Positions 28,082-35,399 of a stretch of 64,000 nt of DNA are shown here, piece by piece (the stretch's first letter is position 1; each line of letters opens with the position of its first letter). A program made the position numbers and the translations under genes. The notes below the pieces were generated by a model. The model made no database searches. It was not told the origin of the DNA and saw nothing but the letters and a program-made list of their open reading frames with translations. The stretch covers positions 23,922-87,921 of the forward strand of contig JACRNL010000004.1 in the NCBI GenBank assembly GCA_016234935.1. The letters are read 5' to 3'. The stretch comes from Deltaproteobacteria bacterium. Lineage in GTDB: Bacteria; Desulfobacterota; GWC2-55-46.

Positions 28082-28962
28082 CGCTCGCGATGCTTAAAAT
28101 AACCGCGTTTTTATTCGGCCATCTGCCGCTTTCGATACCGGCCTTATTGGGCAGAATATTCGGCCTTCTTATTTACAGACTCGACAAAAAGCACAGGGAC
28201 ATCGCGAAGGATAACCTCAGGCGCGCCTTTGGAGCTGACAAATCCGGGAAGGAAATTGAACGGATAACCAAAAAAGTATTTCAAAACCTTGCCGCGGTCT
28301 TTTTCGAGTTCATGCGTATTCCGTGGCTTACCGCCAAAAAGCTCGACAACCGCGTCCGGTGCGACGGCATGGAAAACCTTCAGAACGCGCTAAAAAAAGG
28401 CAAAGGCGTTATCTTCATCACAGCTCACTTCGGCAACTGGGAGCTGATGGCCGCGTATTACGGCCTTAAAGGCCTGCCCGTTGACATCGTCGCCAGGGAG
28501 CTTGACAACCCGGCGCTTGAGGAGTTCGTAAAATGGACGAGGCAGCGGAGCGGCAACAGGATAGTCTCAAAGAGCCGCGCCATGCGCAGGCTCTTAAAGA
28601 CGCTTGCCTCAAACGGCATCGCGGGCATACTCCTTGACCAGAACGTCGCTGCTGCGGAAGGGGTGTTCGTTGACTTCTTCGGGACGCCGGCCTGCACGAA
28701 CAAAGGCCCTGCCATGCTCGCCGCCATAAGCGGCGCGGCCATTATCCCGACATTCATATTGCGCGAAGGCAAAAAACACAGGATAATAATAGGCAGGGAA
28801 GTCGAGCGCGTCAACACGGGCGACAAAAACCGCGACGCTTTGGTGAACACGGCGCGGATGACAAAGGTTATAGAGGATATCATCAGAAAACACCCTGAAC
28901 AGTGGTTCTGGGTGCACAGGAGATGGAAGACGAGGCCGCCTGAGGAAACGAAGACTAAATAA
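28078..28962 (+). CDS. lpxL: Lipid A late acyltransferase (LpxL/HtrB family)
   Basis: 294 residues, one N-terminal membrane helix. Conserved FITAHFGNWELM carries the HxxxxE catalytic pair near residue 122. LLDQNVAAAEGVFVDFFG and PEQWFWVHRRWKTRP are family signatures. It transfers a secondary acyl chain to Kdo-lipid A. Last gene of the lipid A block. A palindromic repeat follows. Confidence 0.92.
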   Translation: MTLAMLKITAFLFGHLPLSIPALLGRIFGLLIYRLDKKHRDIAKDNLRRAFGADKSGKEIERITKKVFQNLAAVFFEFMRIPWLTAKKLDNRVRCDGMENLQNALKKGKGVIFITAHFGNWELMAAYYGLKGLPVDIVARELDNPALEEFVKWTRQRSGNRIVSKSRAMRRLLKTLASNGIAGILLDQNVAAAEGVFVDFFGTPACTNKGPAMLAAISGAAIIPTFILREGKKHRIIIGREVERVNTGDKNRDALVNTARMTKVIEDIIRKHPEQWFWVHRRWKTRPPEETKTK

Positions 28963-28964
28963 AA

Positions 28965-29090
28965 AGGTTATCGGTTATCCGTCATCGGTTATCGGTGAAG
29001 GTAAAAAATAATATCCTTAAACTGATAACGGATAACCGTTCACCGATAACCGTCTTTGATAACGGATAACTGAAAACCGATCACTGGGGC
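28965..29090. repeat. GGTTATCGGTTATCCG inverted repeats
   Basis: Several copies of GGTTATCGGTTATCCGT-like units and their complements (CTGATAACGGATAACCGTTC) alternate in the gap after lpxL. The layout is a palindromic cluster that can fold back on itself. Non-coding. Confidence 0.7.
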
Positions 29091-29098
29091 CATCCGCC

Positions 29099-29560
29099 AT
29101 GAAAAAAACATTCCTTTTTATATCGCTTGCCCTAAGCCTTTCGGCCTGCACCACCCTGCACCCGTTTGAAAAGAGCAAGCTCGCCGAAATCGAGTACAGG
29201 GGGATAACCGTTCCGCATGAGCGGGTCAAAGCGCCCTTTACCGCCGGGGCGCTCAATGTTCTGCCTGGCTTCGGGAACTTCTATCTCGCGTGGGGCACGA
29301 GCGAGACGGAGCAGTGGCTCTACGGCTTTGCAAACCTCCTCCTCTGGCCTTATTCCATTGCATGGGGCGTGCCTGAGGCATACATTGACGCAGGCACCAT
29401 AAACAAAAGGAACACCATCTACTACTACACCTTCGGCCCCGGGGCCAGAGAGCTCGGACAGGAGCCGCAGAGGATGTTCCCGCTTGCGCCTGAGCCGAAA
29501 AAAGAGCCTGATGCCAAGCCAGAAGGGCCAAAACCCGCACAGGAGGCGCTGCCCATTTAA
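29099..29560 (+). CDS. Putative lipoprotein
   Basis: 153 residues. The lipoprotein signal has lipobox LSAC at about residue 17. A short helical amphipathic stretch (FGNFYLAWGTSETEQWLYGFANLLLWPYSIAWG) suggests membrane contact. The C-terminus is Pro/Lys/Glu-rich. I recognise no family. It probably uses the Lol pathway encoded upstream. Confidence 0.7.
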   Translation: MKKTFLFISLALSLSACTTLHPFEKSKLAEIEYRGITVPHERVKAPFTAGALNVLPGFGNFYLAWGTSETEQWLYGFANLLLWPYSIAWGVPEAYIDAGTINKRNTIYYYTFGPGARELGQEPQRMFPLAPEPKKEPDAKPEGPKPAQEALPI

Positions 29561-29590
29561 AAAAAGCCGTGTTAGTGGTATAATATAAGT

Positions 29591-29767
29591 GAAGGGTATA
29601 TCGGGTTAAATGGAGATTTGGAACAGGTTACAGTTTGGGGCCCCTCCGGAACGCGGTGTGCAAGCCGACTGGCCCTTAGGGAGCCAATGCCGGAAGCCTG
29701 AAACGTTCTCCCGGGCCGCCACCTGCGCATAAAGCCTCTTCTTCAAATCCTGACATACCCTTATTTT
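29591..29767 (+). ncRNA. ssrS: Likely 6S RNA
   Basis: A TATAAT box at 29579-29584 predicts a start near 29591. The ends pair (AAGGGTAT with ATACCCTT, then GGAGATTTGG with a CAAATCC arm), giving one long hairpin. The middle has GGCCC/GGGCC pairing and the 6S-like CGGAAGCCTGAAACG and CCCGGGCCGCCACCTG stretches. Length of about 177 nt is typical. 6S RNA binds the sigma-70 holoenzyme. The assignment is from remembered consensus features, not a model search. Confidence 0.6.
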
Positions 29768-29771
29768 TAGC

Positions 29772-29883
29772 AGCGCAAGCCCAGCACCACTTTCCGCTGC
29801 CAATGCCTGCCCTCGCGTGTCTAACGCGGGGGTTTGTTTTACCATGAACTCTTGACAATAGAAAGTGGTGCTGGGCTTGCGCT
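29772..29883. repeat. MITE-like hairpin element, copy A
   Basis: 112 bp with perfect 23-bp terminal inverted repeats (left 29772-29794, right 29861-29883; core AAGCCCAGCACCACTTTC). The loop shares GAACTCTTG with copies B and C and has an extra CTGCCCTCGCGTGT-type insert. No open frame. Confidence 0.75.
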
Positions 29884-29925
29884 ACAAGTTGCTCCAAGAC
29901 ACGCAAAATGTGGTATAATATAAGT

Positions 29926-30128
29926 AGAGAGATGGTTTGCAGGCATTGCTTGGATTAACGCCAGTTGGCGTAAAACTCATCCGCAGGGTGCGTTAGACCA
30001 CCTTAGGAGGTTTTCATCAGGGGGCTTTTTCCCGAAGGGGCTGGGAGTCCGGTCTGGAGGAACTGATACCCTGAAAAAGGAAAACCGGCGGATTAGAGAA
30101 AAGCTATCCGACTAATGCCTGTTTTTTT
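29926..30128 (+). ncRNA. Candidate structured RNA of unrecognised family
   Basis: The promoter -10 TATAAT (29914-29919) sits in the same TGGTATAATATAAGT context as the 6S promoter. A closing stem pairs 29939-29947 (GCAGGCATT) with 30114-30122 (AATGCCTGT) and is followed directly by seven T, like a terminator. Internal hairpins: ACGCC/GGCGT near 29958, CCGGT/ACCGG around 30050-30088, and CGGAT/ATCCG (30089-30110). No reading frame fits. It is not RNase P, SRP RNA or tmRNA by any motif I can see. Confidence 0.55.
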
Positions 30129-30174
30129 GTCTGGATGCGGCTTTCCGAACCAAAATCTTACCAAAGCAAAAACT

Positions 30175-30270
30175 GGAAGGGGCAAGGGCCCGGCGGCCCT
30201 GCAGGTCTTCAAAACCTGTTTATCACCTTTTACGGAGATGGGTGGGTTCGACTCCCGCCCCCTTCCGCCA
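30175..30270 (+). tRNA. selC: tRNA-Sec (anticodon TCA)
   Basis: 96 nt including an encoded CCA. The acceptor stem has 8 bp (GGAAGGGG with CCCCTTCC), discriminator G, a long variable arm, and an anticodon arm CAGGT-CTTCAAA-ACCTG with TCA. The T-loop contains GGTTCGAC. These are the hallmarks of selenocysteine tRNA. It shows the organism can decode UGA as selenocysteine. I see no selenoprotein gene or selA/selB in the window. Confidence 0.92.
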
Positions 30271-30272
30271 TA

Positions 30273-30364
30273 AATACAAGAAGCCCGGCATCACTTTCCA
30301 TCGCCAAGAGTTCATGCGTAATACAAACGTTGGCGACGGAAAGTGATGCCGGGCTTCTTGTATT
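30273..30364. repeat. MITE-like hairpin element, copy B, abutting tRNA-Sec
   Basis: Arms 30273-30307 and 30330-30364 are 35 bp with one mismatch. The core AAGCCCGGCATCACTTTCC and the loop (reverse complement matches copy C at 20 of 22 bases) place it in the same family as copies A and C. It starts 3 bp after the tRNA CCA and may act as its terminator and that of the convergent gene. Confidence 0.8.
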
Positions 30365-30378
30365 CAATCCGCGACAAC

Positions 30379-30771
30379 TCAGAACTTATAAGCAAACAGC
30401 CCGACGCTGGTCGCCGTCTCTTTGGCGTCCACGGTCTTGTCCCGCATTGCGCTTACCTTGATAGTGGGCACGTGCATTGAGAACTTGCCGTTTTCAATCT
30501 CGCTGAAGGATTTGGAGCTTGACGCGGTCGTAATGCCGTAGATCGCACCGGCTATCATGCCTAAGCCTGCCCCTGTGGGGATGTAGTCCAGATGATCGCC
30601 GGGCTTGTCGGCCAGAAGCACGAACGCGGAGCCGATGAGCGCTCCGATGATGCCGCCGTAGGCCGTATCCTTAAGCGTGACTTCCATTGCGTCCGCGGCA
30701 AGGGCGCGGCCGGAGAAAACGAAGAAGGTAAAGATGAGAAAAACTGCCGTAATTTTTTTGATGGATATCAT
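30379..30771 (-). CDS. Exported glycine-zipper protein
   Basis: 130 residues: signal peptide 1-25 (FSGRALAAD), then a glycine-rich hydrophobic hairpin (about 38-80, GGIIGALIGSAFVLL and GAGLGMIAGAIYGI) typical of glycine-zipper membrane-inserting proteins. It ends in Phe (LFAYKF), a feature of outer-membrane proteins. Function unknown. The -10-like TATAAT lies close upstream on the minus strand. Confidence 0.65.
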   Translation of the reverse strand: MISIKKITAVFLIFTFFVFSGRALAADAMEVTLKDTAYGGIIGALIGSAFVLLADKPGDHLDYIPTGAGLGMIAGAIYGITTASSSKSFSEIENGKFSMHVPTIKVSAMRDKTVDAKETATSVGLFAYKF

Positions 30772-30896
30772 TGCGCCGATGCCCCCTTCTATATTATATT
30801 TTTATAAAAAACAGTATCCGGGATTTATAATTTTATAGCATCTATCCGAAGGCGTTGTCAAGAAAAAGCATTTAAATTCGCGCAGCTACGCCTTAC

Positions 30897-30924
30897 TTGA
30901 CAGGCCGGGATAAAGGGCTATACT
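30897..30924 (+). promoter_or_regulatory. Sigma-70 promoter for the DUF948/YtxH pair
   Basis: TTGACA (30897-30902), a 16-bp spacer, TATACT (30919-30924), 23 bp before the ATG of the first gene. Confidence 0.7.
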
Positions 30925-30946
30925 AAAAACAGAGGGGAAAAAAGAT

Positions 30947-31327
30947 ATGTCCTACAACGTTTATGAAATTGCGGCGCTCATGGCGGCCATATCGGTATCA
31001 GCGCTTGCAATAGCCGCGATACCGGCTGTTTTACAGATTAAAAGAACCATCAGGGCGGTAGAGGATCTCTCGCTTGAGACGAAAAAATCGGTGGAGACAT
31101 TGAACGGCATCTTAAAAAGGATTGACTGCGGCGTGGCCGTCTTTGAAGAAACAGCGGCAAGGTTTAAGCAGACCGGAGAACGCATAAGCGATGTTATTGA
31201 TTCATTCATGGAGAACATAAAAAAGCCGATAGCGGTGGTGGCAGGCGTGCTTTCTTCAATTGAATACGCATTCAAACTTTTCTTCGGAAAAGAGCGTAAA
31301 AAAGGAGGTGTTCAAAATGACGAATAG
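30947..31327 (+). CDS. DUF948-like membrane coiled-coil protein
   Basis: 126 residues. One N-terminal membrane helix (about 5-30, ALMAAISVSALAIAAIPAVL) is followed by a long amphipathic coiled coil (32-95). DUF948 proteins are often paired with YtxH proteins, as here, and are linked to general stress in some bacteria. The 3' end overlaps the YtxH gene by 11 bp. Confidence 0.75.
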   Translation: MSYNVYEIAALMAAISVSALAIAAIPAVLQIKRTIRAVEDLSLETKKSVETLNGILKRIDCGVAVFEETAARFKQTGERISDVIDSFMENIKKPIAVVAGVLSSIEYAFKLFFGKERKKGGVQNDE

Positions 31328-31595
31328 GGGATATACGGTTCTCGCATTTGTGCTTGGCGGCGTTGTAGGCGCGGGAGTTGCCCTTCTGTTCGCCCCGGCA
31401 TCCGGCGAAGTTACCAGAAAACGGATAAGAGACGGAGCCACTGATGCGGCTGACAGGTTAACCGAAAAGTATGAAGATGTAAAGGAGACCGTCGCCGAAA
31501 ACGCGGGCAAGGTAAAACAAATGTTCGAGGACAAAAAAGAGGAGCTTAAAGCGGTGTACGAAGCAGGACGCGAGGCCTACATTAAAGGGAAATAA
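31317..31595 (+). CDS. YtxH-domain protein
   Basis: 92 residues from ATG 31317, chosen because AAAGGAGGTG lies just upstream. It has one membrane helix with the YtxH signature (GGVVGAGVALLFAPASGEVTRKRI) followed by a charged helical tail. YtxH proteins are small stress-associated membrane proteins. The gene pairs with the DUF948-like gene. Confidence 0.82.
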   Translation: MTNRGYTVLAFVLGGVVGAGVALLFAPASGEVTRKRIRDGATDAADRLTEKYEDVKETVAENAGKVKQMFEDKKEELKAVYEAGREAYIKGK

Positions 31596-31702
31596 CCCTT
31601 GGCACGGCAGCGTGAGGATGTGAAAAACAATAGTGCATCAGCCATGCGGCACGATAAGCTGCGTGGCTGTGGCTTTCCTGAGGGGCGCATTGAAATGATT
31701 CA

Positions 31703-32878
31703 ATGCCAAAACGCATCTTACGGGGTTATCGCTTGCCTGAAAAAGATTCCAAACAGACCTTGAGCGTTATTACCGCCGATGTCGGCGGTTTTATAGGCCA
31801 TGTCAGTTCCCACCCGGAGATACTCGACACCGCCAAGGAGCGTCTTTTCAACGCCAGGGGAAAAGGCGTTATCACCGACTTTCATGTTTTGAGGTGCGGC
31901 GACGACATAGCCCTCGCCTTGCTTCACGAAAACGGCCCGGCCAGCGGCAGCGTCAGCGGCCTCGTCTGGAATACCCTCAACGCCTGCACGGACGCGGCCA
32001 GCAGGATGAAGCTGTACCGTCATGAAGATTTCATCGCCGCCGGAGACAAGGGCTCCGCGGCGAAGGCCGGCGTATCCAAAGGCGCAAAAGGCCCGACATT
32101 GGCAGAGATGGAATTCGCGGAAAGGCAGAGCGAGCCTGTCATCGTCTTCATGGCCAACAAGTCGGCCTATGGTTCGTGGAACCTGCCTCTATATAAGATA
32201 TACGCCGACCCCTTCAACACGGCAGGGCTTATCATGAACCCGCGGATGGCTGAAGGTTTCACCTTCACCGTGCTTGACGTAAAGGATGGCACGGAGATCA
32301 CCCTTTCAACCCCGGCGGACGCCTATCTGCTTCTTTCCATTATCGGGATAACGTCGAGATACGTCGTAACGTCCGTCCACGGCAACCGGAAACAGGATAT
32401 TACCGCGGCCGTTGCCGCGCAAAAACTCGCCGCCCCCGGCGAAACAGGGCCCTTCACCGTAAGCAGAGACAACCCCGTGCTTATCCTGCGCTGTCAGTCC
32501 GACTTCCCAGCGGTGGGAGAGGCCCTTGAGCCTTTTTCCCTGCCGCACCTCGTAAGGGGATGGATGAGGGCCGCGCACAACGGGCCTCTCATGCCCGTGC
32601 CGTTCTACGAGGCAAACCCCTCGCGTTTTGACGGCCCGGCGCGCCTGATCGGCGCGGGCTTCCAGATTTCCAATGGACGGTTCATCGGCCCGCACGACAT
32701 GTTTGACGACCCCAGCTTTGACGAGGCACGCAGGCTCGCAAACCGGATTACCGATTACATGAGGCGCCACGGCCCTTTTGAGCCGCACCGTATGCCCGCG
32801 ACCGAACTGGAGCAGGCTGGAATATCCGCGCTGTTCGATAAAGCAAAGGATAGAATAAAAGATAAGCTCAGCCGTTAG
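31703..32878 (+). CDS. Fructose-1,6-bisphosphate aldolase/phosphatase (bifunctional, archaeal type)
   Basis: 391 residues matching the FBPA/P family along its length: an N-terminal metal-binding TLSVITADVGGFIGHVSSHPE, then RCGDDIALALLHENG, MEFAERQSEPVIVFMANKS, and the C-terminal FDGPARLIGAGFQISNGRFIGP. The enzyme makes fructose 6-phosphate from triose phosphates and so fixes flux toward gluconeogenesis. It is typical of archaea and deep-branching, often autotrophic bacteria. The gene is monocistronic. Confidence 0.9.
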   Translation: MPKRILRGYRLPEKDSKQTLSVITADVGGFIGHVSSHPEILDTAKERLFNARGKGVITDFHVLRCGDDIALALLHENGPASGSVSGLVWNTLNACTDAASRMKLYRHEDFIAAGDKGSAAKAGVSKGAKGPTLAEMEFAERQSEPVIVFMANKSAYGSWNLPLYKIYADPFNTAGLIMNPRMAEGFTFTVLDVKDGTEITLSTPADAYLLLSIIGITSRYVVTSVHGNRKQDITAAVAAQKLAAPGETGPFTVSRDNPVLILRCQSDFPAVGEALEPFSLPHLVRGWMRAAHNGPLMPVPFYEANPSRFDGPARLIGAGFQISNGRFIGPHDMFDDPSFDEARRLANRITDYMRRHGPFEPHRMPATELEQAGISALFDKAKDRIKDKLSR

Positions 32879-32904
32879 AAAATGCCCGCTCAACCGGCAT
32901 CAAT

Positions 32905-32936
32905 GCAGCCTCTGGGCAGCCTCTGGGCAGCCTCAA
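32905..32936. repeat. 11-bp tandem repeat GCAGCCTCTGG
   Basis: Two complete units and one partial unit (GCAGCCTC) lie between the FBP aldolase/phosphatase gene and the next gene. Short. No known role. Confidence 0.6.
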
Positions 32937-32980
32937 TGTTTTTCGCCTGGCAATAAAATTACAATGGGAGGTAGTCACCT

Positions 32981-33502
32981 GTGAAAAGCATGAAAGGCCC
33001 GCGCATAGTCAAAAAAAAATCAATAAACTCCGAGAAAGACCCGTATCTTCTGGATATCGCCCCGGGCGACAGGGCCGTATGCAAAAAGTGCGGCGCCGTA
33101 TACCACAACAAACGATGGAGCTTCAACAAAAAAACCATCACCCTTCCGGCAGCCGCGAAAAAGATCTCGGTCATCTGCGCGGCCTGCCAGAAGATACGGG
33201 ACAAATTCGCGGAAGGGTACGTCACCCTGCATGGAACCTTCCTCAAAGCGCACAAAGACGAAATCATCAGCCTTGTCCGCAACAAGGAAGCTCACGCCAT
33301 GCACTTTAACCCCCTTGACCGCATCATCGAAATAAAGGCTCGAAAAAGCCTGATAGAGATAACCACCACGACGGAAAAATTGGCCCAGCGCATAGGCCAG
33401 ATGCTCAAAAAGGCCTTCGACGGAGAGGTGGAATACAAATGGAGCGCAGGCGTCAAGCTCGCGCGTATAGTCTGGACAAGGGAAGAAGGCGCCCCGGCAT
33501 GA
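32981..33502 (+). CDS. NMD3-like/BCAM0308-type zinc-binding protein
   Basis: 173 residues. Two CxxC pairs (CKKCG near 34 and CAACQ near 67) form a zinc site with the N-terminal pattern of the NMD3-like BCAM0308 family. A basic alpha-beta region follows (EIKARKSLIEITTTTEKLAQRIGQMLKKAFDGEV), suggesting nucleic acid or ribosome contact. In archaea and eukaryotes NMD3 acts in 60S/50S export or maturation. The bacterial role is not known. Confidence 0.6.
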   Translation: MKSMKGPRIVKKKSINSEKDPYLLDIAPGDRAVCKKCGAVYHNKRWSFNKKTITLPAAAKKISVICAACQKIRDKFAEGYVTLHGTFLKAHKDEIISLVRNKEAHAMHFNPLDRIIEIKARKSLIEITTTTEKLAQRIGQMLKKAFDGEVEYKWSAGVKLARIVWTREEGAPA

Positions 33503-33598
33503 GGCGGCTGCCGCCATTAAAGGGTCAAAGGGCTTTCCTGGAACAATTCACCTGAATATACATTTCCGGATAGAGAGAATTTTTCAGATAAGCCCTGA

Positions 33599-33720
33599 AA
33601 CGCTCTTTAACCGGCATTACGTCCGCGCAGCCAGCCAATACACATCATGAGAGGATTTTTCGTGGAAGCTCTAAAACACTCTTTAACAGGCATTATATCC
33701 GCGCCGCCTGCAACTTCACG
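33599..33720. repeat. Imperfect direct repeat upstream of amrS
   Basis: Two units share CGCTCTTTAACCGGCATTAC/CACTCTTTAACAGGCATTAT, then TCCGCGC and GCC. They begin near 33600 and 33670. The 230-bp gap 33503-33734 holds no gene. Confidence 0.55.
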
Positions 33721-33734
33721 TCATTGAGAGAATC

Positions 33735-34745
33735 ATGAGAGAGGCTCAACTCTATAAGCCCGCCAAAGGCGGCTATGTTGACTGCTTTCTTTGCTCGTTC
33801 AGATGCCACATAGCGGACGGCAAGTTCGGGGTGTGCGGCGTCAGGGAGAACGTAGGCGGCATGCTCTACACGCTTGTCTACGGCAAGCTCATAGCGGCGC
33901 ACCTTGACCCGGTCGAAAAAAAACCTCTCTTTCATTTCCAGCCCGGATCGCACTCATACTCCATAGCCACCGTGGGGTGCAACTTCAGGTGCCTGCACTG
34001 CCAAAACTCCGAGATATCGCAGATGCCAAAGGATCAAAAGCGGATAATCGGCGAAGAGACCAGCCCTGAAGAGGTCGTCGGGGAGGCGGAAAAATCCGGG
34101 GCATCGAGCATATCCTACACCTACACGGAGCCTACGATTTTTTTCGAATTCGCAAAGGACATCAGCGATCTTGCGAGGCGGAAAAACCTTAAAAATATCT
34201 TCGTCACCAACGGTTACATGACGAAGGAATGCCTTGATGAATTGAAGGACGTCCTCGACGCGGCGAACGTCGACATTAAGGGCTTTACGGAGCCGTTTTA
34301 CAGGAAAATCTGCGGCGCGCGCCTTGCGCCGGTGCTCGAGTCCATCGAATACATGCGCTCGCTCGGCGTCTGGGTTGAATTGACGACACTTGTCATACCG
34401 GGCCAGAACGATTCCGAGGAAGAACTGCGCGCCATAGCAAAGTGGATAGCAAAGACCGACAGGACAATGCCCTGGCACCTCAGCGCGTTCCACCCTGCCT
34501 ATAAGCTGGCAAACCTTCCCGTCACGCCGGCCGAGACCATCGAAAGGGCAAGGGAAATAGGCCTTGAAGAAGGCCTGCGCTACGTCTACACCGGCAACGT
34601 CCCCGGCATGAAGGGAGAGTCCACCTTCTGCTGGAACTGCAAAAAGATGCTGATAGAAAGACACGGCTTTACCGTTAAGAAAAACGTCGTCGAAGACTCG
34701 AAGTGTCCGCACTGCAAGACAGTCATTGACGGCGTTGATTTATAG
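33735..34745 (+). CDS. amrS: AmmeMemoRadiSam system radical SAM enzyme
   Basis: 336 residues. The N-terminal Cys-rich segment (CFLCSFRCHIADGKFGVCGVRE) precedes the radical SAM cluster motif CNFRCLHC. QNSEISQMP and SYTYTEPTIFFEF are characteristic of AmrS. Two C-terminal CxxC motifs (CWNCKK, CPHCK) complete a zinc ribbon. It belongs to the three-part Ammecr1/Memo/radical SAM group, but the AmrA and AmrB partners are not in this window. Radical SAM assignment is secure. The substrate is not known. Confidence 0.9.
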   Translation: MREAQLYKPAKGGYVDCFLCSFRCHIADGKFGVCGVRENVGGMLYTLVYGKLIAAHLDPVEKKPLFHFQPGSHSYSIATVGCNFRCLHCQNSEISQMPKDQKRIIGEETSPEEVVGEAEKSGASSISYTYTEPTIFFEFAKDISDLARRKNLKNIFVTNGYMTKECLDELKDVLDAANVDIKGFTEPFYRKICGARLAPVLESIEYMRSLGVWVELTTLVIPGQNDSEEELRAIAKWIAKTDRTMPWHLSAFHPAYKLANLPVTPAETIERAREIGLEEGLRYVYTGNVPGMKGESTFCWNCKKMLIERHGFTVKKNVVEDSKCPHCKTVIDGVDL

Positions 34746-34771
34746 ACGAAACGGATTATTCATAACCTTAA

Positions 34772-34803
34772 GCCTGCCCTCGAAGGTTTCTATCGAGGGA
34801 TGG
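34772..34803. repeat. CGGGGAT-family repeat (degenerate copy)
   Basis: CTGCCCTCGAAGGTTTCTAT then CGAGGGATGG lies between amrS and the thiamine-binding gene and overlaps the ribosome-binding region of the latter. Confidence 0.45.
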
Positions 34804-34812
34804 AGGGACGAG

Positions 34813-35121
34813 ATGCTTGTCGAATTCAGCATTATTCCAATAGGCACAGGGGAGAGTTTAGGTGACGCGATAGCCGGCGTATTGAAGCTCGTCGATGAAA
34901 GCATGCTCCCCTACAAGGCGAACGCGATGGGAACCGTCATAGAAGGCAGCTGGGACGATTGCATGGGACTCATCAAGAAATGCCACGAAGAGGTCATGAA
35001 AACGGCTCCGCGGCTTGTCTCGAATATTTCGATAGACCTGAGACCGGGTAAACCCCAGGACCGTCTGAACGAAAAGCTGAAATCAATCGAAAAGAGGCTC
35101 GGAAAGAAGTTAAAGGGTTAG
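34813..35121 (+). CDS. MTH1187-family thiamine-binding protein
   Basis: 102 residues from ATG 34813. Upstream codons come from a repeat and are excluded. MLVEFSIIPIGTGESLGDAI and the later KANAMGTVIEGSWDD are the family's signature. The ferredoxin-like fold binds thiamine in related proteins. GAGGGACGAG lies close to the ATG. Confidence 0.88.
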   Translation: MLVEFSIIPIGTGESLGDAIAGVLKLVDESMLPYKANAMGTVIEGSWDDCMGLIKKCHEEVMKTAPRLVSNISIDLRPGKPQDRLNEKLKSIEKRLGKKLKG

Positions 35122-35376
35122 CAGGTTGCGGAAAAACTCAAAATCTGGTCAGACTGCTCAAATCTTCCCATTGCAATAATAAAGACGCAATGGGAACCCA
35201 GCCAGATGCAAGGCGTCAAGCCCAGCACCACTTTCCGTTGCCAACGCTTGTATTATGCATGAACTCTTGGCGATGGAAAGTGGTGCTGGGGAGGAACGAG
35301 GCGCACTTTGTTGTGCGCCGTTCGTTCCGAACGACGAAGACAACGCCGCAGATGGGGTTTTTTCAGCAGCCTGATA
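35122..35376. repeat. GCAGGCTGCTGAAAAA composite repeat with nested MITE copy C
   Basis: The left end AGCAGGTTGCGGAAAAACTC (35119 on) and right end GGGGTTTTTTCAGCAGCCTG (35354-35373) are inverted. Inside are a TTCCCATTGC/GCAATGGGAA hairpin (35165-35196), MITE copy C, and a GTGCGCC/GGCGCAC hairpin. Nothing coding. Similar pieces at 38125-38185 and 46299-46315. Confidence 0.6.
35221..35290. repeat. MITE-like hairpin element, copy C
   Basis: CCCAGCACCACTTTCC at the left pairs with GGAAAGTGGTGCTGGG at the right, arms of 24 bp with two mismatches. The loop CTTGTATTATGCATGAACTC matches copy B. It is nested in a larger repeat. Confidence 0.75.
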
Positions 35377-35399
35377 GGCGTTAAACAGGTGCTCACGTC

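Noticed and set aside
28965..29090. CRISPR-like array after lpxL
   Set aside because: Units are short, overlapping and in both orientations without spacers of uniform length, so this is a palindromic repeat cluster.
29926..30128. SRP RNA, RNase P RNA or tmRNA
   Set aside because: The conserved GGAAGGAAGCAGCC-type, GAGGAAAGUCCGGGC-type and tRNA-like end motifs are missing.
33954..34712. 252-codon minus-strand frame inside amrS
   Set aside because: Shadow of the radical SAM gene. No domain or ribosome-binding site.
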